DNA of 64,000 nt, from NCBI RefSeq assembly GCF_025766255.1, contig NW_026516689.1, forward strand, positions 186,001 through 250,000, written 5' to 3'. Below are positions 10,394 through 21,517 of the stretch, piece by piece. The notes under the pieces were generated by a model. It searched no databases and was not told where the DNA came from. It worked only from the letters and a program-made list of their open reading frames with translations. The position numbers and the translations under genes were made by a program. Source of the stretch: Zychaea mexicana. Lineage: Eukaryota; Mucoromycota; Mucoromycetes; Mucorales; Lichtheimiaceae. How positions within the stretch are numbered: the stretch's first letter is position 1; each line of letters starts with the position of its first letter.

Positions 10394-11325
10394 TTATAAT
10401 GGAGTTGAAGAATCAATAGCATCATCGACCGGGTTGCCTTGACTATCTCGAACAACCAGATCAGCCGAAACGAAATCCTCGATGCGCGGATAGGTCATTC
10501 GTTCATCAAGCTGCTCCTGACTCCACATGAGCATTTTCAGCAAACTTGGCAGCTTCGGATCTTTTTCTCGCGACTGGCTGACCAAGATGGCTGCATTCAG
10601 CTCGCTCGCTGTCTTTTGTCGTTGACCAGGATGCAGCAAGTCGGCCACGGGCGAACCTGTAACATTTTGAAACGCAAGCAGTGCCATGGTCCGTTCCAGC
10701 TCTTGGAGAAACTCGGGATGTTCTTCGCCTCGTGGTGCCATCTCTTCTGCTGCAAAATCTAGCGCTTCGGCAAAGTCCCCGTTGCGAATCATTTCGATCA
10801 GTCGTTGTTGTTGTAGGTGGAAGAAGAGTTCTGGGTTGGTATCGAGGATCTTTTTATGTAGTTGCATTACATACGCATACGGGTAAGTTTTTGTAAACTG
10901 GAATACATCACATATAATGGCGGAAAGGGATAGATATATGAAACTCACTTCTGGATTCACGTCGTTAACAAGTTCAATAGCAGTGTCGACATCACCCGAC
11001 TGGATCGCGTGTCGAATGTCCATGCGCTCTTGAATGGATTCTAGGTCAATGGTAGGCTGCAGTCCGCTTTCAAGACTGAATTGTTCTGCCGCATCTTTGT
11101 AGCCTTCAATAACAAGGTAGTTCATTACCAGTCGATTGAGGTCTCTGTTGTTGTATAATATACGCATTGAATAAGTGGGCTATATACATGTCTACAACAA
11201 GACTCTGTGCCAATTGGCAAAAAAGTAAAAGAAACTCACTGTTTATTGACTTTGACTTTGGCTAATCGTTGTTCCCATTCATCTTTAGAAATTGATTTTT
11301 TTGTTGATGTACCGACTGAGGTCAT
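10394..11325 (-). CDS. GID8: GID8/TWA1-like subunit of the GID/CTLH E3 ubiquitin ligase, 245 aa
   Basis: Three exons: 11240..11325, 10949..11144 and 10394..10849 (738 bases). The LisH motif is DLNRLVMNYLVIEGYKDAAE (residues about 30-49), followed by CTLH (ERMDIRHAIQSGDVDTAIEL), then the signature NPE-ILDTNPELFFHLQQQRL and the CRA domain with EEMAPRGEEHPEFLQELERT. Length and order match GID8, which scaffolds the GID/CTLH complex that in yeast degrades gluconeogenic enzymes. The second intron (10850..10948, 99 bases) is a multiple of three and has no stop, so an unspliced message would insert 33 residues exactly between NPE and ILDTNPE; the family alignment shows it is an intron. Confidence 0.93.
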
Positions 11326-12297
11326 GTTGTGAGGACGTGTGCGTAGTATGTAAGGGATATATAGTTGTTCAAGAAAGAAAGAAAGAGGGGATAATGCAAA
11401 ATGGTGAACAATAAAAAGTCAGCCAAGGACTTCAAAAACTCTGAAAAGGCAACTTTTGCATTGTCCAAACACGACCTTACAATAGAAGCAATTGTTATGT
11501 GTGTATATACTCTTGTAAGCTGTGGACATTCTGATATTTCTATGTGTGTATAATACACAACAAGTTATCTATTTGGTTATCAAAGTCATCTAGGCACTAG
11601 TTAAAAAGTAGTGTGCGTCTGTATCACCAGTGCATTGAGCACTTGACATGTACTGCTACAAATTTATATCTTACTATGGTTCCTCGTCGCTTTCCATTGC
11701 CAAAAGAAATCTCCGTCAGCAAACTTCAGTCTAGGGGAGAATATCAATTTATATGTGAGTAGAACTACAGATATCGATTTTTGCGGTAAATAGTATTTCA
11801 GAGCAACGTAAAGGAAGGAGGTGACGTATGTGTATTGAGCAAACATAAGAAAGGGATTATGTGTATGATTCCATAGAGTTATTCCAATCCTTCTTGTACT
11901 ATATATATGGTAGCAGAATGTTAATGATGCAAAGTTAATAGCTTGCTGTTAGTAACCACATAGTTGCATTTCCAGCCCATATCATATAATAGCGTTGTCA
12001 AAAACCATGTGTGAATATATACCCAGTAATTTGTCTGCGGCTCGACAACAGCGACACGCATTTATTTGGAAAGTCAGAAAAGAGAAAGGAAGTGTGAGGG
12101 GATTGGGGTATGCGACAGAGAAAAGAGGAGGAGGCAGAATGTCGTGAACGCATCGAGCAATCATTTTCTGGCATGGATGTTTTTTTACCATAAATATATT
12201 AGATAGGCGGTTCAAGACTTGAACAAGTGTCATAATCACTGCCTTTTCATTTCTTCTCCTTCTTCTGCGTCGTCTTTTTCTTCCTAAAAAAGCGTCT
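11326..12297. other. Intergenic, no gene seen
   Basis: About 970 bases between two minus-strand genes, AT-rich, with scattered short ATs and no long frame. No RNA gene recognised. Confidence 0.45.
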
Positions 12298-13657
12298 TTA
12301 CCGCAAATCGTACCCTGCTGCTCTATAGATGTAATCCTTCATCGTTTCCTCGTTGACATCGGAACCATATGTCTACACATAGTTCATGCGCGCATCAATC
12401 AGACATTTCCTCCAATAAATGACAAGGTGAAAAGGACACGGAATCTCATGTTATATACACTTACCGAGACAATGAAGCCTATAATATCCTCATCTGTTAC
12501 CTCAGCTTTTGCGCGAGGTCCCCAGTAGTATTCTCGACCGCTTTCGTTATTGGGATCCGTTCCTGTTTTGCTTCGCACCAAATAGTTTAGCTTTACAAAC
12601 GAATCAAGCACTTTTTCACGGTCTCCAAATGTTTGTGAGTCATCAATAACACCTAATCGATCCAGATGCTCGAAAAGGTCCACTACAAAATAAATTTATA
12701 ACAGTATATGAGCAAACAGACAACACTTTGATAAATTCGTAATCCATTCTTCTCCATCTCCTCCCCCCCCCACCCCCTCGATCAAGGGCCAAAATAAAAT
12801 TCGGTAACACCTTCTGACATGATTTGCTCATTTGTAAAGATGAGGGCAAGAACGACATAGAGCAAGCCATGCAATTCAGTTTCTTCGTCTGAACGGTGTA
12901 TCAATTCAGGTGTGCGATATGCATTTTCGAGCGAATTGCACAGAACGTACGTTTTGGTTGTGGATCCTGCCTTTGTTGTTGCTTTGCCTATCAACCATAC
13001 ATGGTGAGTATTTTATTCTATTTTGTACTCTTTCTTCCACCATAGTTTTTATAGAGTATAAGCTTCTCTCTATTACCTTTGTTGTTATCCAGTGTAGGTC
13101 TTTCTTTTGGGGGCAACTCCACCATTTCGAATCCAAATAAATGCTTCAACCTGCGTTGAACATCCGCTTGAACCCGGTTGAAATCGCGTGATCGTTCTTG
13201 TAAAACTATATACAGTAAGGTTAATTCAGCATGTCATATAACAAAGCCATTAACTCGTATGTTTGCAGTCGTGAAGAGTCCATGCAAGTATGTATACGTA
13301 CTCTTTTTATTGATTTCGTCGCGCCGAATGGGCACGCGTTTGTATTCACAAGCAAGCGCGTATCGCACCGTGTCTTTGACTTTTCGTTGAAACGCCTTGA
13401 GAATTCGTTGGGAATCTTTAGTTTTTGTGTTTGGACCAACAAAAAAGGAATTAATTTAAAACAAACCTCGGCATCCCAGTTGGTTGATCCTGGATCTGTT
13501 TTTATACGTTGACTCGAGCTGGCTCCTCTGTATTCATCGTCACTGTCATCTCTGATTCTTCTTGTCCGTTTCTGACTCTGTGATGGTTTAAGCGATCTTT
13601 AAGTACTTTGTTGGTTTGTTAATTGTGTAAAAGGGTGGTTTCAAAAGTGCTTACCAT
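12298..13657 (-). CDS. NSE3: NSE3/MAGE-like subunit of the SMC5-SMC6 complex, 268 aa, seven exons
   Basis: Exons 13655..13657 (the ATG alone), 13467..13577, 13302..13395, 13077..13205, 12811..12987, 12465..12682 and 12298..12372; total 807 bases with every phase consistent. N-terminus is short and basic/acidic (SQKRTRRIRDDSDDEYRG). The MAGE homology domain covers about residues 40-268: VRYALACEYKRVPIRRDEI, RRLKHLFGFEMVELPPKE, HGLLYVVLALIFTNEQIMSE, DLFEHLDRLGVI, LNYLVRSK and YYWGPRAKAEV, ending RAAGYDL. Family role: NSE3 (MAGEG1) forms the NSE1-NSE3-NSE4 subcomplex, binds DNA and stimulates the NSE1 RING ligase. The exon 3 acceptor (TCAAG|GCG) was chosen to keep phase; an alternative a few codons upstream breaks the frame. 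The start-only exon is supported by the clean intron GTAAGC...ACAG and by in-frame stops upstream of exon 2. Confidence 0.88.
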
Positions 13658-14264
13658 TGCGTGTGATATGGGTTTTAATTGACAAGATGAAAAAAGGTAA
13701 ACGTGTTTCGCGTCCGCGTTACAGGTCCCGGATTTGGATTCGGGCGCATCCCACTCGATAGAAATCCTGGGCTGTCGCTTTGCAAGAATTATAATCCTCT
13801 GCATTCTAGCAGCCTCACACACGTGTATAGTAAACACACATGTTGCTGGATCCTTTGACCTATAAAGCATCCCATGCGTTTAAAGAAACTAACTTAGTGA
13901 TGGATCAAACAGGGTTAGCAGCAGTATTACAAGATATACCCATGCTTCAGTTGTTACATAGTTCATTTTTGTTTAATCTTGAAAACAAGAACGATTGTGA
14001 GGAGAGAGTATGATTAATTGAAAGAAAAGGAGTGGATTGAAAATGGTTAAATGCCAGATAGATATAATATACAAATTGAAGAACTTGTTGTTGCTGTGGT
14101 TAATGGAAAGGAAAAGAGGATTGCTTCTTTGCGTTGCTTTGTGGATGATAGGGGGGGTTAGACGCTGAACTAATGTAAGGGAGGAGAGAACGATCCGAAA
14201 GTAATAGACATTGTTTTTGATGAATTGCACTATTATTATCGATATTAATAATCATCTGCACCGA
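13658..14264. other. Intergenic, promoter side of NSE3
   Basis: About 600 bases. The open frame at 13619-13870 overlaps the NSE3 start exon and its intron and has no family features. No gene supported. Confidence 0.4.
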
Positions 14265-14626
14265 TCATGAGAAATTGTAGGTCTCTGAGCATCGGGTGAT
14301 GTGTTCACTCTTTCTGCCGAGCATCGTGGATTTTCTGTTAAGGTTCTTGTTGCTGCTGGGCACTGTTGGCGGTGGCCGTACTTCGCCTGCTGCATTTTTT
14401 TGGTGCTGATGCAGGTACACGCCATCCTGGTAGTAGTGTCGATAGAAATCGCGATCTAGCAAACAATGACAACATATTTCCACTTTGTTATTATCTGCTA
14501 ATTACCATCCTATCATGTGTCTTTACCTTTTTGCTCAAATTCGGGGGTTGCGACCTGACGACGCTTTGTGTATTTTTCCAGTTTCCATAGGTCGAACTGT
14601 GTCTTAAGTTTCTCTACAAAGCCCAT
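14265..14626 (-). CDS. Small unknown protein, 96 aa, two exons
   Basis: Exons 14527..14626 and 14265..14455 with a 71-base intron (GTAAAG...CTAG); phase AAA G|AT is consistent. The product starts MGFVEKLKTQFDLWKLEKYT, an amphipathic helix, then KRRQVATPEFEQK and DRDFYRHYYQDGVYLHQHQK, and ends with a Pro/Ser/Asn-rich tail. The amphipathic, basic N-terminus would fit a membrane- or mitochondrion-associated small protein (inference). No family recognised. A good donor/acceptor pair and a typical fungal codon pattern support it. Confidence 0.5.
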
Positions 14627-15503
14627 GGTTTCCAAATTCAAATAGAGACAATTTCGAAGAAAGAAAATGACAATCTGCAAGAATTCATTTTGACGTGATG
14701 AGTCAAGTGAACCAAAATTAAAGCTAGTTTGAGCTCTATCTCCCTTGAGTATTGTGTTTAGAAACTTTACGTTTTCTTTTTGTTTGCTTCAAGTAGGTGG
14801 TCGGTAGGTCGTCTTGCTAGCTGCTGCTATCTGGTAAGCTGTCGTTGTTATCGCCTGTTCGTCGCTCGTAACTGCGTTCCTGGGATACTACGGGGTGTAT
14901 TTTCTGACAATTACAAGGAAAGGGAAGGAGGGGCCACCGAAAAATATAACAATCAATGGATGACGGTAGATGATATTTATACTCTATGTAGTAGAATATG
15001 GCAAAAAAGAGAAAAAAAAGGGCTTAAAATAAGAATAGAAGAAAAAGGGAAGGGAGAGCGATGAACAAACTTGGTAAAAGGCCACCCTCTCTTGCTATAA
15101 CACAACAATAGGAGTGGCAACCGGAGAGTGTTTTCTTGAATTACTATGTGTAACGCTCAAGGTTACATAAGGTCCAAGGCTGCAAGCTTCTTTTGGTGTT
15201 CAGCCCACACCATAAACCCTTAATACCTTCTTTCTCTAGCGCCCCCCCCCCCACCTCACACACAACTCCCCTCTAGGACAACAAGGTGTGGGGGATTAAA
15301 ATTGAAAGAGATATCTAGAAACACCCAAACTTCAAAAAAAAACATGTTGTTTATGCAACTAGCAAGAAGGATGTGCTTTGTTCGGGCAAACAGTAAAAGG
15401 GGATTGGTACAGTTATAAGGGTATGTTGTAGAGAAGCTCTTCTTTTTCTTTATGTCTGGGCCGTTATAATATACGTTGGGGGATGTTATATATGTAGCTT
15501 GTT
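14627..15503. other. Intergenic, no gene seen
   Basis: About 880 bases between two minus-strand genes. Contains C- and A-rich homopolymers (a run of C at about 15243) and no supported frame. Confidence 0.4.
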
Positions 15504-15993
15504 CTACTCGAGATGAGGACGCATGCCTGTCTTTTTCGGGACAATCAACGGATGAAGTTGCGCGAGGTACGTAATAGCCCATCTAATATCCAATGTACAG
15601 TGCGAAAGGACAGTTAGGATATATACACACACATCATTATCATATAAATGATTATCCGCTGTTCCCTTTTTCTTTTTTCCCCGTCCTACAGCTTTCTCTC
15701 CCTCTCTTTCTATCTCTTCTAGGACAGAGTGTCCAATGATACGTACGACATGTAGCAGCATGCGAGCGTCATTATAATAATTGTACGAATCACACTACAA
15801 TTGTTGAGGTTTTTAACAAGGGTTGAGTTTCTGAGCTTGCTCTTCGTTCCACGTACGACGACTCTCTTGATTCAATCAGTACATCTCGTAAAATAACTTA
15901 CGTTTGATTGTCACCCTTTGGCGTCAATACATAGCCTGCAGCCGAGGCAATCACTACAGCAATGAACACCCAAATGAGGTTATAGCCTGACAT
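15504..15993 (-). CDS. VMA9: V-type proton ATPase subunit e (Vma9-like), 72 aa
   Basis: Exons 15902..15993, 15747..15794 and 15504..15582 (219 bases; phases 2 and 2). The product begins MSGYNLIWVFIAVVIASAAG (first membrane helix), continues YVLTPKGDNQT, then a second helix IIIMTLACCYM and the signature AITYLAQLHPLIVPKK. Two-helix topology and 72 residues match subunit e of the V0 sector (yeast Vma9, 73 aa), needed for assembly of the vacuolar proton pump. The 48-base middle exon was placed by matching the family pattern TLxCCYxxWAITYLAQ. The first intron (about 107 bases) contains other AG sites but only TGTAG|TGTGATT gives the right frame. Confidence 0.92.
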
Positions 15994-16532
15994 TGTCTTC
16001 TTTTAAATGCTGAACAAAATCAAGTATGGTAGAAGAAAAGTGAGTGTGTATGTGTATGGCGTGCGTGTCGAGCGAAGAAAAGAGTACGGGTTGAACCCTT
16101 CAATCATCCAATCATGGCGTGTGGCGAATAGGAAACATTGAGGTTCCGCTAAGTGTTTCATCCTTATTGATGCAATCAAGGGGGCGGATTTATGATCGTG
16201 CTTCTTAGCTAGAGATGATTACGCATCTTTAAAGCGAATGCACTGATTCTATCTACAAATGCTTGTCATTTTACTATATGGGTTATTTATGCATCATTTG
16301 TAAGCGATCACCTAGGTTACATATGCAAAAGCTTAGGATTACCTAGGCAAGGGTGAGTGTTTTTTGTGGGGTTTAATAAACTCGTGTTCCTGAGGAGAAG
16401 CAGTCGTTCTGCACTGCAGTAACCTGTATCAAAACCATCCCTTCCCCTTTATTTGCGACCATGTCTTTCACGCGTTTTCCGAACGGCAACATTGTTTAAC
16501 ACATTCAGATCCTCAAAGATGTTGAAGGCCAT

Positions 16533-16751
16533 TTGGTGTACGACACAGACATCGGCTCGCAACTTTTCCAAAAAAGCTACGATCACCTCAAGCTAGGCAT
16601 TAGCGTCAGCAAGGTTTGCCTTGGTGCTGTCCAATGTACCGAGGAAGAAACTGGTGAGACCTGGGTTTACCAAGGCAAACATCAGGAAGCAATTGGGAAC
16701 AGGCTGTACTTTCTGCTCAGAGAAATCGCCTTTGATTCATATCGCATGTGA
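16533..16751 (+). CDS. Doubtful ORF, 72 aa, possible gene fragment
   Basis: An open frame of 72 codons (from the codon at 16533) whose composition looks protein-like (VYDTDIGSQLFQKSYDHLKL, then TEEETGETWVYQGKHQEA). The open stretch extends somewhat upstream of the ATG, and an ATG at 16461 starts a different, quickly closed frame. There is no family match that I recognise, and splice signals around it are weak. It could be an exon of an unrecognised gene or a decayed fragment associated with the mobile-element region that follows. Confidence 0.25.
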   Translation: MVYDTDIGSQLFQKSYDHLKLGISVSKVCLGAVQCTEEETGETWVYQGKHQEAIGNRLYFLLREIAFDSYRM

Positions 16752-17080
16752 TGCAAAAGTCAATATGAAATTTACTGGCAATGGCGGCAAGTTGACTCAC
16801 AAGGGCGCACACACACGTACATACATCATACATATATACATATTATAGAATAAGAACATGAATAACCAATATAGCACTCAAAAAACTTCAATTGATAAGA
16901 TACAGAGTAAGTTCACGATCTTTACTGCCATACTGTCATATAAGTGTTTTAAAGTACATTTTTCTTTTGCTGTCGAATGGGATAGATAGTAGAACAAGAA
17001 GAGTGAATAATATGATGGTAGCAATGACTATACAAAAATTGTAAGAAGTTGTACTAAAATCCCAATCCCACAAAAGATGA

Positions 17081-17180
17081 TATCCAACAAAAAATGTTCG
17101 ACTTTATAAATCCCATAAGAAATATCCCACAAAAAATGTTCGTCTTCAAAAATCCCACAAAAAATATCCCACAAATCTGT
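17081..17180 (+). repeat. 42-bp imperfect tandem repeat, about 2.4 copies
   Basis: Units begin at 17081, 17123 and 17165 with TATCCMAC. The first two share TATCCMACAAAAAATGTTCG followed by a CTT-containing stretch and AATCCCA. The third unit is cut after about 16 bases. Related ATCCCA words occur just upstream (17059-17070). It precedes the decayed transposase-exonuclease gene. Confidence 0.75.
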
Positions 17181-17239
17181 GGCGAAGCACAAAAAAAGAC
17201 CACACCCCACAGTGAGGCGGACGAAAATACCTTTAAAAA

Positions 17240-20230
17240 AGCAAACGTGAAGATAAAGGCTTCTACAAGGATCCTTATGCACGTCGAGTGGTGTACGTGA
17301 ACAGGTATGTATTGTTAGCAGCAACAATTATGGCAAGCCTTTAACAGTGAACTATGTGTTTGAAAGATGCTTTTATTTTATGTCAAGACGATATGAGTGC
17401 AAAACCTGTCATGTCTCATTGGGTGCACACGATGAAAAAATCTTGAAACAGAATTTCCCGCCATTATTTCTTACCGATGTGTTATCTCTAAGGATCTCAT
17501 TGACATTTTACGACCTTGTATGCAGCACGGTATGGGAGTTGCAAACTTTTGAGATATGCTACAGGAACTGCATCTCGCATGCCATATCCGACTGCATATC
17601 ATATACACCCTATAATAAATACATCGTCGAACGAACCCAATTTACAAGGAGACGGAAAATTGCATCAGAAGCTACCCTGAGTTCTCTACATTCAAGGATC
17701 CTCAAGGATACGCTGGATACATTCCTTCTATACCATACTTTCGACTCATATACAATGCTATCATGGGTTCTCTTCGTCCAATTATGGACAAGCGGATGGT
17801 TACTATTGATGGAGAGATACTCAAGGGAGACCACACATTCAAATTTTTGAAGAAAGTTGCAAAAATGGGTGACGCACCGACTTTTGGCGCTCTATATACT
17901 ATATGTAACGCGTATGAGGAGATACAATGCAATTGCAAGTCCCCACCAAGTCATTATCGCATTCACAGACGCCTTTTCAGGAAATGATGAAAACACACAA
18001 CATGTACGGCGTACGGGTATAAACCACCGCAGCTATTTTATACTGACAACATCCGGAGAGACAAGGCGTTCCTACTTGATAATATCAGCTCATTGAAGAA
18101 CGGTGCCAAGACTAGCAGCTTGACTTTAACTGAATCCACGCACGACAATCGCATATTACACCTGCCAACCTCTATTACCACGCACTACATACGCAATGAA
18201 ACCGAAGCTGAAGAAAAAATTACGAATACCATCTTGTGTGATATTGATCCCCAAACGCTTGTAATTGATTTGGATTGCGAATGGAACTTCAGTCGACATG
18301 CTTCCCCTGGCAAATTGGCAATATTACAGTTAGCATACAAGGTATTGGCTCTGTTCTGTTACACTATCGTTATAGCAAGTTACAGCTTCACGCTAACAGA
18401 ATAACTTGTGGTTTAGAGCCACGTATTTGTCCTACCAATTCGCCAGTAAAAAGATATTCCTCCTTCTATCGAAACTCTTCTAAAGGCATCCAAGTAAATA
18501 AAAGCTGCCGTAATGTTATTGGTGACTTGAAAAATCTAAAGCGCGACTACGGACTAGACTATCATGAAGGCACGGGGTTGGAGCTCGGCAAGTTTTCTCG
18601 TAGACGAGGCTTCATTGAAAATGGAAATGTAGGACTAGCTACGATTGCCGAAAAAATACTTGGTGGTAGGATCGAGAAGAATGATAGAGACAGCAACTGG
18701 GAATCACAATATCTTTCCGAGAATCAAGTGTATTATGCAGCGCTGGACGCGCGGGCGTCGTTGGCGATATATACAAAGCTTGTGTGTTTTCGTACACTGG
18801 GTAAAACCGTACCAAATCCTCCTCTGCATGGTGGGTACTTTGCTATTTACTCCCGTCTTCAATGTTCATTTCCAATTGCATATGATATGGCGAGATATTA
18901 CACAATGAGCAGCAGGTACTTTACGATTTACGTAATATTTTTGGAAGAAATGCATGATTCATTAACAACGTGTGCTTCTCTTCATGAATTACTAGATAAC
19001 ATTTGACGACAACATGGCATATATATCGACCAATCACGTTTGTGTTCCTGGCGCAATCCTTGACTCGCACACTCATAAAACTCTTATGGACTTTGGAGAC
19101 CTCCCTTTTTCTGTGGCAGTACCTATATCCATGCTACGATTCGAATTAAAAAGTCGCTATGTCTATGGCGAGAGCAACCACCGCATCAAGGCAATAACCG
19201 ATCACAAGCCAACATACCTGACGATATGCACGATACACATCATATAACCGACAGTATACCAGACGATAGTGATCAGGAGTCAACATCTTCTTGTTCGACG
19301 TCAACATCACACGAAACCAATGACAACTCCAATTGAACAAAGCTCATCAAATATACCATGTTCCGACTCTTCGAACTCCAATTTCACGAATATTTATGCG
19401 CAGGATATCCAGCAGCAACCAGTATATTCGAGAATCCTAAAAGACATCTATCATTTTATGGCGCTAATCAAGATACCCCAACGTCACATTCTCGCTCCCG
19501 GCAACTACGCAACGCTATCTTTGTTGTGGACCAAGAAGATCGGCAAAAAATGGAGCGATATCTAGCGACCAAAACATTACATGGGAATACATGTTGAACA
19601 CAAATCCATCTTGGGTTATGCTAAGAGTGAAACATATCGTCGCACCACCACACGAGCCCGGTCCAAAAGTCCATAATCTTTTTGCTGAATACAGTAACCT
19701 AATTTGCACCAGAACTGGAAGGAAACGGTTTAGTAATGACGCCCACCGTCAAGCCCAAAACATGCTCAAGGCAATATATGAAGGCCAAGTTTCTGATCTC
19801 CCGATATGCCGCTGTACTATAAAATTGGAAACGATATAAGAGCAAACCTTTCCCTTTATCGGTGTGCCCGTGGTACTAACTCTCTAGAGGGTGGAGTCCA
19901 TCAAAACATTATCCGTGCTATTGGTTCTAGTGGTGCCGGACAACATTTGGCTGATTGCTTTCTTGCTGAGTATGATATCGACTTCGTCATAACTAAAGGT
20001 AAAAGGTGATATCCACTGAAATCAATTAGTTTTGATATTGAGATTCCTTATATATCAGGTCGGCACTATGAATCGATATTTACGACAGTACAAGGGACAT
20101 TATGATCCATGGTTGATTTTATATCTACGAATACTGAAATCAAAGAGGGTTGAAGCAGTACTAGGTTCAAAAGCAGCACAGCTTAGTCGGCTGAATGAAC
20201 TTACTACTACATACATCATACTATGGTTTA
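17240..20230 (+). pseudogene. Decayed transposase-like (DUF6729-type) protein fused to WRN-like 3'-5' exonuclease
   Basis: Collinear protein fragments in changing frames. First a Cys-rich zinc-finger-like start (SRRYECKTCHVSLGAHDEKI), then MVTIDGEILKGDHTFKFLKK and FYTDNIRRDKAFLLDNISSL, the RNase-H/DDE-like transposase core seen in the fungal DUF6729 group. A DEDDy exonuclease follows: VIDLDCEW, NVIGDLKNLKRDYGL and SNWESQYLSENQVYYAALDA, so all four acidic residues and the Tyr of WRN/RNase D-type exonucleases are still readable. Last comes YRCARGTNSLEGGVHQNIIR (19800-19990) and a tail near 20060-20200 with KGHYDPWL. Frameshifts near 17700, 17950 and 18500, an in-frame TAA after PIRQ (18449-18451) and further breaks show decay; some breaks may be introns. 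Known: such fusions are multi-copy genes in early-diverging fungal genomes. I assign it as a relic mobile or repeated gene by inference. Confidence 0.72.
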
Positions 20231-21517
20231 TTTCTCTCACGACGAACTGCTGCTACACACTAATGGCATATGAATACATGCAATCTTACAACAAAGTTGT
20301 TATGTGCGAGGAAGTGAAATAACTTACCGAAAAGGAGTTTCGCCGTATTGTTGTTGTTCCTTATGTGAGATGGGGGTGATAAAGGTTTTTCTAGTATATG
20401 CACTCATGTATGCGCGTCAAGTGCTTATAGATAGCAGCAGCACAGAAACTTATAACATATGCTGTTGTCCCATGTGTCTGTATACAAATAAAACTCAAAT
20501 TTGGTAAATTCGGCGCCCTACGTACGTACATTACATCAAGGGACAAACAAAACATTGACGACTCGGGTTTTTCAGTCTAATGTAATGTGAAACTGCGTCC
20601 CTCCTTCTTTTTAGCAAGCATTATCCATAACATGAACAACTTGAACCCGGTGTCAGCTCCTAAGTAGAAGCGGGAAAAAAGGCTCGAAGGCTCTTTTGTT
20701 GTCATGACTGCTGTCGCATGCATATAATGTATACGTAACTTCTTTCATATATGTAAATTTACAATTCACACCCTCCAAACCAAACCAGGGCAAGGCGCAG
20801 TGCCAATTTTACGGGCTCATTTGTTTTCATTATATATCAGGTAATGCATCATGTATGTATAATATCATGTGGTGACTGTAAGCAATAATCGAACTAAGAA
20901 TAGTCGTATTTAAACATGGACCAAACTGATTTTAAGAGTTGCTGCTTCCTAGACACCCTCGGCTACGAATAGTGATAGTCATCCGCCCTTGCTTTTTCCT
21001 AGCATCATAGGATCATCATCGTTTCTTTTGAAACACGCCAATGCGATACGCCCCGCGGGCCGTGCACTCGTCGTCTAGTTCAATGGCGCAAACTAATCCG
21101 TCGTCTGATGATGGATGCGTAGCTATGAAACAAAAAATAGCCTGCCACTTGATCTATTTTCTTCAAAAAGATGGTCGCTCTTGCTCCTCAAGTGTCAAAA
21201 CAGATAGGGTGTAGGTTATTGATGTGAAGAAACAAAAAAGAGCTCGACTTGATTCTTTTATTTTTGTTTGCTGCAATACCCTTATTCGTAAATGAATATT
21301 TTCGGCAAGCCAAATTTGTTTTAGTACCAAGCACCTCAGCGCGTTTCTTCAAAGCAGCAAAGTATAAAAAGACCCAGCAGTTGACATGTAGTTTCTTTCT
21401 TATAACCAGCAACATATCCACATATACATTCAACATCTTCTCTACTACTGTATTTGCTTTTCTCTCGAGCACACGTACACACATACATTTATACCAAATA
21501 TTTTCCATTAGACGAAA
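20231..21517. other. Intergenic, mostly featureless
   Basis: No convincing coding sequence after the pseudogene end. The right end carries the TATA element listed separately. Short frames at 20304 and 21188-21521 are antisense or random. Confidence 0.4.
21363..21370 (+). promoter_or_regulatory. TATA box of the Knh1-like gene
   Basis: TATAAAAA about 155 bases before the ATG at 21518, followed by A/T- and CA-rich leader. This is a strong fungal core promoter match, in line with a highly expressed secreted protein. Confidence 0.55.

Noticed and set aside
21060..21110. tRNA-like box near TTCAATGGCGCAAACT
   Set aside because: No matching acceptor stem or T-loop around it; I could not fold a cloverleaf.
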